Shown here in pieces: positions 27,101 to 64,000 of a DNA stretch of 64,000 bases. Numbering within the stretch: position 1 is the first letter of the stretch; each line of letters starts with the position of its first letter. The DNA lies in NCBI GenBank assembly GCA_024529925.1, contig JAFEUB010001535.1, forward strand, positions 496,001 through 560,000, read 5' to 3'. Source of the DNA: Ophthalmolycus amberensis (lineage: Eukaryota > Chordata > Actinopteri > Perciformes > Zoarcidae). The translations under genes were made by a program, and so were the position numbers. The notes beneath the pieces are model-generated. The model had not been told where the DNA came from, did not search any database, and was given only the letters and a program-made list of their open reading frames with translations.

Positions 27101-27670
27101 TAGAAATAATATCCCATTCATCCTGAATAGTAGTGGAAATACCTCCACACTGAACAGAGCAGTAAATGCACCAAATGTGAGGTGATGATAATTTGGAGGA
27201 TGTGGTGTCATGTTTTCCGTAATTCATGCTCATCCATATATCTTAAAGGGTGATACTCAACATGACTAACACACCTAAATAAGACTTTGTGGCTATAATA
27301 TAATTGCTGGGAATGAAGTAGTCATTCATCATGCGGCTCAAGTAATTTGATTATTGAGTCATTTGTTATCTCGCACCCCAAAAAAACAACATAATAATTC
27401 CGCTGAGTCACAGTCATCACATTTTGAATTAGGATTTGGTTTGAAAATCAAAAAGGCACTCAAGTTTGTAACGTCAACACTGGGGCAGCCAGAATCTGCT
27501 AACTTTTTTGCACATAATTTATTAAACCAGTCAGATATGTATGAAATAAAATGAGTTGAGATGTTTTACAGAGAGGTATAAATACAGTTCGTTTCCTCAT
27601 GTGGGGGGAAAAAAAACGGACCGTTAGACACCTGCTCAGCAGTATGAATGCATTTGAACCCATTTGTCTT

Positions 27671-27692
27671 TCTGTCTGTCTGTCTGTCTGTC
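27671..27692. repeat. (TCTG)n microsatellite
   Basis: About five tetranucleotide units, then TCTCTC. Confidence 0.9.
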
Positions 27693-28599
27693 TCTCTACT
27701 TTCCTTATTTAACACACAAATTCTTGGAAGCGAATGTGAGCCATATTAAATCTGACTCCTCTGCCGGAGCAGTAATGCGAGCTTCGGCGGTTAGTTTTAT
27801 ATGTTTCACAAGCGTGTAAATATTTAATAGAAGAGCGGGACAGAGTGCTGTGTCACTGTTCCTGCTCTGTCAGCCGTACAGACGGAGAGAGAGAGAGACA
27901 TACTGTGAGAACGTCTCCCTGACAGGAGAAATTTATGGAGCAGCCAGAAGATTCATACACAAGACTTATTCTTATTTCGTCGCAGTCTTGGATTCTTGGA
28001 TCGTGTAACACAGACATGGATATACAAGCTGTTTACGGTCGCAGGAGATGTTAGTTGGTATAGATGTTGATACCTAGCTTGATATGTACCAAACCCGATG
28101 GAACAGCATTCCAAACTTGGGATGTGTGTTTGGTCTGTTTGGTATTTTGGTACTGCATAATGTATGCTTGCAAAGGCTGGAGGGACTTCGGATGGTGTCG
28201 AAGCATTTTCCATTCATATTTTTGAAACCCGAAGGTCTCGCACACATTTAAATCCCATTTAGATACTCAGCTTGGAAACATAATCCGTCGACCAGCCGAC
28301 TGTTTGTGCAGGACTACAACAAACAATCAAAGCTGAATTGATAAAAAAACACTGACATTAAACTTTCTTGTGGAACATTTTCGTGGCGAGTTGTATTCTT
28401 GGCCATTATAGATTTGCCTGGCCAACATATTGCAGATCAAGTTGAAAACCAACTGAGGACCTTTGTTGCATGTCGTACCCACAATCACTATACACACCGT
28501 TTGGATCTCTGGGAAGTGAGATCAAAAGACATACCTGCAGTTACCACTAATGGCCAGAGGTGCCGCCAAAGAGAGCATCACTGAGATCTTTGAGATTGT

Positions 28600-28800
28600 A
28601 ACTTTACGCAAAATTGCCAAAAATCCACTGGTTCCACCTTCGCAAATGAAAATATCTTTGAGTTTTTATCTGGTTGTTGGACAAAACAAGTCGTTTGAAT
28701 ACTGGGCATGGGACATTTCATGGACCAAATTATTAATCGAAAAATCGGAAAAATAATCATCAGATTAATCTGTTTTAAATAATCATTAGTTGCTGCTCTG
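28600..28800 (+). mobile_element. Remnant of a widespread fish repeat (TAATCGA-rich end)
   Basis: Reads ...GTTGTTGGACAAAACAAGTC...GACATTTCATGGACCAAATT...ATTAATCGAAAAATCGG...AATCATCAGATTAATCTG...AATAATCATTAGTTGCTGCT. This matches the order of a dispersed element common in fish whose end reads as 'taatcgttagttgcagccct'. The end here is mutated. It is non-coding and likely a DNA-transposon-derived copy, recalled from memory. Confidence 0.6.
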
Positions 28801-31800
28801 CGCTGGTAGATTGTTTTGTGGCATTGATGGGGAAATTGGCTTCTATTTAGTTTTTCATTTTTGCTTGTCATCTAATACTATTATGTTTTATGACATGGGG
28901 GATGTTTGATCTCGAGCTACTGTTGCTAGGAGTCTGCACAAGTATAAAAATTGAATTGCTTTATGGTCGTAAATTCCAGCTGTTTTGACCAATATTTTCT
29001 CAGCTGGCACCAAAAGAGAAGAACAACTTTGATCTCAGGGCACAGAAAGCTATAACAATTTTAGAATACCTGTATTCTGAAATAAAAGATAACAAGCTGC
29101 AATGAGGGTTGGAGACTGACAGAACTGTGTTTTAGTCTGAAAACCTGAAAGTTTGTCACAGTAAAATTGTTGAATCATCCATCAACTCTTTAACTGATGC
29201 AGGAATTAAATGATTAGGAATTACCATCATACTGAAAATGTAGAAAGAAAAATTGTGTTGCTATTTCAGTGTGGGGGACTTCAAGACAATATTCAGAAAA
29301 AGTGAAACTAAAACCGCATTTTCCAACCTCCAAGTGTGGACATGGTATAAACAAGGTCCCAACCTAATGCTTTTAGTCCCATCATTACTCTCCTACCTTA
29401 ACAAATCCTTACCACGCAATTAGGTTACACTTTAATTTCAGTGGCCTCGCAGAGTGGCTAATGCTCTTTGAGAGATCTATCAGAGGCTGTGGGTGTAGAT
29501 GAGAGGCAGGGGTGAGGGAAAGCAGATTTCTCCAAGGCCTATAAGCTCCCTGATTTTGGCCACATAGAAGGAAATAATGAGCCTCTCCGCTGTTGCCTGA
29601 GCCCAAACCCGGACTTAAGTCCTCCCCCAACAAGCCTCCATTCACAAATGGTGTGTTTGCATTTACATATACATACGATTTAAAGGAATCCTTCAGGTCT
29701 CGGATTAGTCCACGCCCCCCCCACTTCAAGATTTCTATTGGTCCTTTCCGCATCAGTGGCGCCTCATGATGAGCTTCCTTTGGACTCAAACAAGTTAGAA
29801 GTTCTTTCATCTTAAAGTCGGAAGTCGCTGAGTCATTTCTTTGTAACAGTCAATGCTTGTCAGTTCATCTGCTCTCATTTAAAAAAGCCTATTGATATAA
29901 ATGTAGTGTTTATCATTATAATTTACTTCAGAAGACACCTCCGCTCAGGAGACCATGTTGCTCAACAAGTGCACACCAGCTGATGGCGGACAAAACAACT
30001 CCTCCGTCCTCCCCCGCACAAACGTCAGCAGGAAAAGATCAGATTTCATGAATCAGTGTTAGGTTTCAGTCAAGTTTCCTCGCTTCCTGTAAACGGTTCT
30101 TGATCTGCCTCGCACCACCGTCATCGTATCAGTGGAGCGGACACATCTGTGTGAGGCAAGGCTCCACAGGAGACTTCCGTCACCAGAAGACGGATGGAAA
30201 TGTATCAGCAGTGAATAAATACGTCCGACAACTCCCCTTCGTCGCTCCCTCATTGCAACAGATGTTACAGCTCGGTGGTGTTTTCTCTCCCATGGTGCAA
30301 TGTGGTTCCACTTTTTGTTTATTTATCCACTCATTCCCGTACTTGTCTTGAGTGGATGCGGAAACTGGATGTGCACGCATGGAGCCGCGTGTACGTATGC
30401 GAAGGCCCCCGCTAAAAGAGATTACTCAAGCTGCGGGGTTGCGTGACCCCATTGTAAATCTGGGGGTAGACCTTTGACCTTTTGAGAAGCGATGAAATGG
30501 AGGGAAACCTCCCATTTCCCATCCGCCGGGGTTTGAAGGCTCTTCTGGCGCGGAGGAAGCATTGTTAATGAGCTCGAGAATGGATTTTTAATGAAACCAC
30601 CACTTTGTTTGAAGAGTAAGAGTGGGGCAAAAAGAGCATGCAAGAGCAGAAACAGGTGTCAGCACTTGACTGGACAGGTGATGAAATAGGGGGATGAGTT
30701 CATGTATTTCGTATAAAATAGGTCAGAGTATGTCTCTTTAATCGCGTAACTGCCGGACCAGCTTTCTATCACACTCCAGATGTCTTTTCTGTTAAAATGA
30801 CCTCTTTGTCTGAATTTTAGAAACCCTGAGTTGACACTTTAACATGCTAACGGAGACATGCTTTCAGGCTTCATATACTGTGATATATAGCTCATTGTAC
30901 AGCTCTCATAGAGACAGACAGGTTTACAGAGTTACACTAATGATTGCCTACACTTGTTTTTTTTCTTTTTTGTTACCCTCCCATGTCTTCACATTCAGGT
31001 AAATGTTTAATTGTGTCATGCTGCATGTGCAACTGGTGATATATTAGGTGATCTTCCTTTTTTACAACCAAATGGATGGTGAAAAAGTCCAGAGTTGCAC
31101 ACTTATCGCCGTAACTTATGTGCCTCGTCTTATCCTCCTTTTTTGCAATAAACGTCATCAATATAACTCACCCATGTGATAAAGCTTACAGTTTCACTTT
31201 CCTCCCTTGTCAGCTGTTACTACATCTTTTATGGTGTCATATGATGGTGGATACTGCCCCACCATGTGCATACCTGTGCACACAAAAAAAACACTCACTG
31301 TAGTGTCTTTGCCTTAGCCTGCTAAATAAGCAGCTTTAAGGCCTTGGTCAGCAGTCCACCACCTCACAAACTGAAACGCTGCTCTGTCATAACGCCCACT
31401 ACTTGCTACTGTTCTCCCTCTGTCCCTCCGCCCTCATCCGTGCTTCCTGGACATGTCATTTGCTGAGTAAGTTGTTGCTGTTTGACCTCCCGTAACACTG
31501 AGAAGGAGGTGGTGTTGAACAGGAAGTGAATAGGAAGAGGAACTCCTGTGGTACAAAAGGAAGTGATGGCTGTTCGTACCTTGAACTTCGCATGTCATTT
31601 ATCGAAACTGCGCTTAGTTTATCCTGTGCTTGCAGTGGCAATGGCCTCAGGGACGTTAGGTCAGTTAGGATGTGAGCGGGCTGACTTTTAGGCGTGTGCT
31701 ACAGTAGAGAAGGGGAAACGTTGAAGGGCAGTGTGCGTGCACAGGGTGGGACATTTCCGATGTTCTCTATAAAACGGACATCTGGGTTCATGTTACCGTA

Positions 31801-33457
31801 ATTATTTTCTCGAACACACACACACAGAGAACATTAACAGTACTTCCCATACCCCTAGATGAAGATACGCCATCATATCAGTAACCGCACATTGACACTG
31901 GCCACACACACAAAACCCGTTTGACGCCTATCCCCTATCCGCTGTGTCCTCATAATCATGGTGTCTCGTGTCCCCTTCTATTTTTACCGGCAGGCGCTGA
32001 AAGCCTCTGGAAGCTCCTTGTCAATGGGCATCTCATTCCAGCGCCAGCGGCGTGTCACCATTTATTAAGTCGTCATTACTCAGGGCCACTCCGGCTGCCG
32101 AGTTGCCGGGTGGGGTGTCGCAAATAGATCGGCAAGGATAGGCCGGACTGTTGCTGCACTCCCTAAAGGGCAAGCCATAAAGGCGTGTTCCAGCGCATCT
32201 CACTCCACCGGTGAAGATCTATGCAGGTAGCCAGGCTGCCATTAGTCTTGCTAATGCAGATAAATGGGAGGGAGGTGGGCGATCAGGGCAGAGGAGAGAG
32301 GCAGAGGTCGATGGAGAGAGGCTGAGTGCGAGAAGAGAAGAGAATACTTTCCTGTGTCTGTGCACACATCTTTTTGTTTTGGGTAAACAGCTAAAAAGGC
32401 TGTTTGGACTAAAGGGGCGATGAGAGAAGAGGACGTGGGCGCCATGGTTGTGGATGTGAATGCACAATGGAAGACACGCATGCATGTTGGCACTCATCAA
32501 GATTCCTTCAGAACAGCTTCAACAAATACAGGGTCAACAGGACTTAAAAAAGATCCTCATATGACACCTTTGGCCTTATTTCTCATAGATTTAGCCATAG
32601 TTTCTGTTAGTCAACAACGTACGCACTAAGTTAATTGTTGAGATCTGGGTAATATGGTGACACGGCAGTACAGCGATCAGATAGATTGTATACAAGTAGA
32701 CCGTAAAGCCAGATTATCGAAACCACTTGATTTGGAAGTAAGCCCAAACAAAATACACCTGAAATGTCAGTATAGTTCATCATTACACAGCAAAACTGGA
32801 TTCCCACAACTACGGTACGTACATTAGGTCAAAGTTCAAACAGGGAAAATAGTCCATAAACTGTGATGAATATTTAATATGGAAAGTTTGGATGTTCATC
32901 CTTCTAAGACTTTTTGAAGCTGTGTTTCCAGATCTCAGCAGTTATCTCGGCTAGTACAATGTTACATTACCAATAGGAATGATGGCCAAAACTACCAAAA
33001 TATGATCCACGTTCTGAAGAACTGCTGTTGGCTTTAAAGGACGGTGTTCCTTAAAGTAGACAGACGTCCCACATGAACATTTCCAGAAAATATTAAGGAC
33101 ACCAACATCCCTGTCAAAAAAAATACAAAGTCTGTTGCTATTATATACAACACACACAAAATCCCAGATCGGATATGCTTTACAATACATCAACAATAGT
33201 TTCAAAACACAAAGCACCGGTGGGAGCGCTGGAATATGAGGGTACCCTTATTTCACAAGCACACACTCGCCATGGCTCGCTATATCAGCCCCAATTCTCA
33301 GGTTGTTTTCTTTTAGTGTCCTGAGGTGTGTGAGTTGACACATCAGCACTCCTGTTTATCAAAGCTTTTATCACCTAACCACTGCTATGTCAGGAAGCAG
33401 GAGGTGCCCCACTCACACACAAACACCTGCAGGGGCTAGCGGGGGTTGGGAAGAGAG

Positions 33458-33460
<3 letters not shown>
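28801..33460. other. Upstream non-coding sequence, no gene seen
   Basis: Mostly unique sequence. Positions 29400-29820 carry a 133-codon antisense open frame without recognisable homology or splice context. Positions 32900-33240 are AT-rich. No exon is supported. Confidence 0.55.

Positions 33461-33490
<30 letters not shown>
33461..33490. repeat. G30 homopolymer
   Basis: Thirty consecutive G preceded by other G-rich words (GGGGGTTGGGAAGAGAGGGA). It is able to form G-quadruplex on the + strand and lies about 1.2 kb upstream of the candidate promoter. Confidence 0.9.
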
Positions 33491-33492
<2 letters not shown>

Positions 33493-34650
33493 GTTGACCT
33501 GCCCTGCTGATGTAAATGACTTAACCAGATACAGGATCCGTCTCAGACGACACAGGTTAACTACCAGCATGTGTTCCCCTCAACCAGCGGATTTCATCTG
33601 GATAAGTCAGAAACACGCTCGAAAGCTATACTCTCTGTGGGGAAATTGCCACTTGTAATTTATGTACAACACTCCTCATAACTCTCTGAAAAAAGCTCAA
33701 AAGAACAGGGACGGGCCTTTTTTAAAGTAATCTTTCGTATAATCTACTCCGTTGAAGACTTGGAGTGTACATGGCTGTGACAGAAATTAGAAACTGTTGT
33801 TCTGTCTTGCCTGGCAGTGATTCATTTCTCTTAACTTTTCCCAGGACCGTGACTGTTTTTCTTCATCCATGTCATCCAGTCCGATTCTTACTAACCCCCT
33901 TCAATGCTAAATTCCAACTCAGAGAACAAAAAGCGGCCATAAGTAGGATCCTCGGTGCATTTCACATCAAACAGATGATGCGGAGGATCGCTCATTGACC
34001 TTTCTCGCATTCAGTAATCACACTGCTAATTATGTAAACTGTATATTGTCTGTGTATTTCCCAAAAATAGTCTTGAAATAATCTCACATAATGACCCAGC
34101 TGCAGCAAATAAAGTGGGCAGATGGTGAAAAAGCTGGAACGCATACATTCCTCCCAAATTCTCGAAAATTCTAACAAGATGTCTGTTCTGTTTCTCAAAC
34201 AAAATCAGTGTCAACATGTAATTCAACATGAATGAAATAATTAAAAGTCGAACATCTAAAGAACAATGACAACTGGGGGAACTTTACCGAGTCGTACGAT
34301 GCAGAGAAGCTAGTATTTTCAATTATTGTTTCCAAGATCAAAAGTGTGCTTTCCCAATCACAAAATAATTATCACTTTCTGCAGTTTTTTCTATACAATA
34401 ATGTAAAACAGAAAAACGCCTCCTGTAACTGAAGGGACAAAAGAAAAGGATCCTACAGATGTGAGGGTTGAAACTTATTAAATTAGATTTATTGGCAGCT
34501 CAGTTCAGTGTGTCAATCTTTTTTTCTGACTTCTGCCTCAGGACATACAGGTGACCTGCAAAACAACTGACAGGGGCAATAAAACCAGCAAACGCCTTGT
34601 TTAAGGTTTAAGGAGTGTGTGAGAGATATGAACATAAAGGAAATAGAGAA
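33491..34650. other. Proximal upstream sequence of sema3a
   Basis: Unique AT-rich sequence between the G30 run and the candidate CCAAT/TATA. It is the natural place for proximal control elements. No gene is seen. Confidence 0.5.
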
Positions 34651-34727
34651 CCAATGATTGACAAAAAAAAGGAAAAAGTGCGGAAGAGAAAATGCTATAA
34701 AAACCTAACCATCCACTGGTTTTATCG
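34651..34727 (+). promoter_or_regulatory. sema3a: Candidate sema3a core promoter (CCAAT and TATA)
   Basis: CCAAT at 34651-34655 overlaps TGATTGACA (34655-34663, a PBX/MEIS-type core), and TATAAAAA lies at 34696-34703. If the TATA box sits near -31, transcription would start near 34727 and CCAAT would be near -76, a textbook spacing. This is inference from spacing only. The start site could instead be a distant non-coding exon spliced to 34884 or elsewhere. Confidence 0.4.
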
Positions 34728-34833
34728 TTGCTCTCAAGCCATCCTGCCCCCCTCTCTCTCCCTCTCACCAGCACTTCTCTTCTCTCTCTCTCTCTCTCAG
34801 CTGCTCTCCCTCCCCTCCCCTCTCTTCCCGTGG

Positions 34834-34842
34834 ATGGTTTAG
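34834..34842 (+). other. Minimal upstream ORF 1 (ATG GTT TAG)
   Basis: Two-codon upstream frame in the putative sema3a leader. It is present in the mRNA only if transcription starts upstream of 34834 and no splice acceptor at 34883 is used. Confidence 0.35.
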
Positions 34843-34844
34843 CG

Positions 34845-34879
<35 letters not shown>

Positions 34880-34883
34880 GCAG
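34845..34883 (+). promoter_or_regulatory. CT microsatellite ending in CAG, possible 3' splice site
   Basis: An uninterrupted pyrimidine run ends in CGCAG|TCTGTTAG. It has the form of a strong polypyrimidine tract plus acceptor, which would join a distant non-coding first exon to the leader exon starting at 34884. It may equally be a simple repeat inside the leader. Confidence 0.3.
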
Positions 34884-35141
34884 TCTGTTAGAGCCGCACA
34901 CAAGGATTAGAGGGTTGCTGTGAGTGTCTGCTCAAAGAGAAGAAGCCAGAAGACAGAAAGAGATAAAAAAAAAGATCTCCAGAAAAAGGACCGCCTCACT
35001 ATTTTGGATAAGTGATCTAATTTACCTTTACACAGGCTCTACCTCTCATCTCACGCCAAGCTGAAGCCCTGCTGAGCCTTCACCTGGGGGAGAACAGATA
35101 AGCCAAGGGACTGTATTGCCTGGACCTCCACACGGGGAGCC

Positions 35142-35147
35142 ATGTGA
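35142..35147 (+). other. Minimal start-stop upstream ORF 2 (ATGTGA)
   Basis: The only ATG between 34843 and the main start at 35402, immediately followed by TGA. Start-stop elements of this kind can stall ribosomes and reduce downstream initiation. It lies about 255 nt before the main ATG, which leaves room for reinitiation. Confidence 0.45.
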
Positions 35148-35182
35148 GCGGCGCCCCTCCACCCGCTTCACACTACAGAAGT

Positions 35183-35206
35183 CCCCCCCCCCCCCCCCCC
35201 CCCCCC
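35183..35206. repeat. C24 homopolymer in putative 5' leader
   Basis: Twenty-four consecutive C, about 200 bp before the start codon. It is likely length-polymorphic and hard to sequence accurately. In RNA it could bind poly(C)-binding proteins. Confidence 0.9.
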
Positions 35207-35401
35207 ACTGTCTGCTCTCTGAGCTGGGGAGCACAACCAGGATTGTTTCTCTCCCCTCCCTGGAACCCTCCACTGTCAGGGCTCGCGTGGAGGAACTCTC
35301 CAGGCTCGGCGGACACACAGCGGGAGACACTCATCTCTGTGCACTGGTCGGGGTGTGAGTGCCCCCTGGTCTGGAGGCCTGGCCAGCAGCACTCCAGCAC
35401 C

Positions 35402-63534
<28,133 letters not shown>

Positions 63535-64000
63535 GTGTGTACGTTGCTCACGTTGTTGCTGATTTGCCTCTCAAAAAAAGCAGGCAACGGACAATGTGCA
63601 ACTGGGTGATTGTAAAACCCACACATCCCAATGTTGACTCACCACACCTTTCCTTCTCTGTGTTATCATGTAATGAACTCTGACCTCTGTGGCCTTTAAA
63701 CCTCAGTGACATGAAAAGGGTGGTAACCTAGGCGTGTGGATATTTAGATTGACTTTTGACCCTATGATGCAACTAATTAACGTTTGCCTGACTTTCTACT
63801 GTGGCTGTATTTGTCTAACCGGGCGTTCAGGGCCTGTGGTTTTAGGTACTGATGATGCGAAGAAATACAATCCAAGAAGTCCAGTTTGAGTAACAGATCC
63901 AAGCGTTTTAAGGCTGATCAGAAGCAAATCTTTTAATCTTTTATAAACATCTTATCTTATGTTTCGTTTTACGTGTGAGGTGGACGTTAACAATTTTTTA
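63535..64000 (+). other. sema3a: Start of intron 16 of sema3a (cut by window end)
   Basis: Opens with GTGTGT after residue 621. Nothing notable is seen. The expected final exon (second Ig cysteine and basic C-terminal tail) is not present. Confidence 0.8.

Larger units (their letters stand above)
20441..28599. other. Upstream non-coding sequence, no gene seen
   Basis: Contains G16 (20957-20972), a TG microsatellite (23887-23917), C17 (24150-24166) and an 8-bp-arm symmetric element (24777-24798). The stretch 25120-25800 has the look of an old transposon (repeated AGCTA/GCTAA words), but I cannot name it. No exon is supported. Confidence 0.55.
34727..35401 (+). other. sema3a: Putative 5' leader (5' UTR) of sema3a
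   Basis: About 675 bases between the candidate TATA and the ATG, rich in CT runs (34776-34798, 34845-34879), with a C24 tract at 35183-35206. Two upstream ATGs exist, both opening minimal frames (34834-34842 and 35142-35147). CT-tract plus CAG sites at 34798-34800 and 34881-34883 also look like splice acceptors, so the true leader may begin at 34884. Confidence 0.4.

Noticed and set aside
29409..29810. 133-codon antisense open frame
   Set aside because: No recognised similarity and no splice or start context.
35144..35401. In-frame open extension upstream of the sema3a ATG
   Set aside because: It has no ATG start, would begin from a non-standard codon, would encode a proline homopolymer from the C24 run, and would bury the signal peptide.

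Overview
This is nuclear DNA of a vertebrate, almost certainly a teleost fish and probably a percomorph. The only protein-coding gene I can support is a class 3 semaphorin, best matched to SEMA3A (sema3aa or sema3ab; I cannot tell the two fish copies apart from sequence alone). It lies on the + strand with 16 consecutive coding exons between 35402 and 63534. Every junction is GT-AG, the reading phase is kept throughout, and the joined exons encode 621 residues. The final coding exon (rest of the Ig-like domain and the basic tail, roughly 150 residues by comparison with the usual ~770) lies beyond the window. Evidence for a fish is the compact set of introns (88-161 bp for introns 5, 7, 8, 10, 12 and 15 next to a 12.8 kb intron 1), abundant CA/GT microsatellites, and several interspersed repeats of kinds I recognise from ray-finned fish.

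Layout. Positions 1-34650 are non-coding upstream sequence. I see no exon with plausible splice signals and protein similarity there, only microsatellites, long G or C runs, a tRNA-derived SINE remnant (3846-3960), one copy of a recent dispersed repeat (6625-6815), fragments of two other fish repeats (about 20235-20440 and 28600-28800), and complex unique-looking stretches that could be conserved regulatory elements. Positions 34651-35401 hold a candidate promoter (CCAAT, then TATAAAAA) and a long pyrimidine-rich 5' leader with two minute upstream ORFs and a 24-base C run. Exon 1 (signal peptide) is followed by a 12.8 kb intron 1 rich in TG repeats, with an RFX X-box-like site and a paired-TAATTA hairpin. 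Exons 2-14 encode the sema domain and PSI domain. Exons 14-15 carry the furin-type site, and exon 16 starts the Ig-like domain.

Intronic features include a ~786 bp, 13-bp-unit minisatellite with higher-order structure (intron 9), an inverted-repeat element (intron 3), a CpG-dense island (intron 6), the second copy of the dispersed repeat (intron 11), and a CTCF-like site (intron 14). The encoded protein would be a secreted axon-guidance and vascular repulsive cue acting through neuropilin/plexin-A receptors. I found no unknown multi-gene system. The items worth a second look are regulatory and repeat structures, not new proteins.
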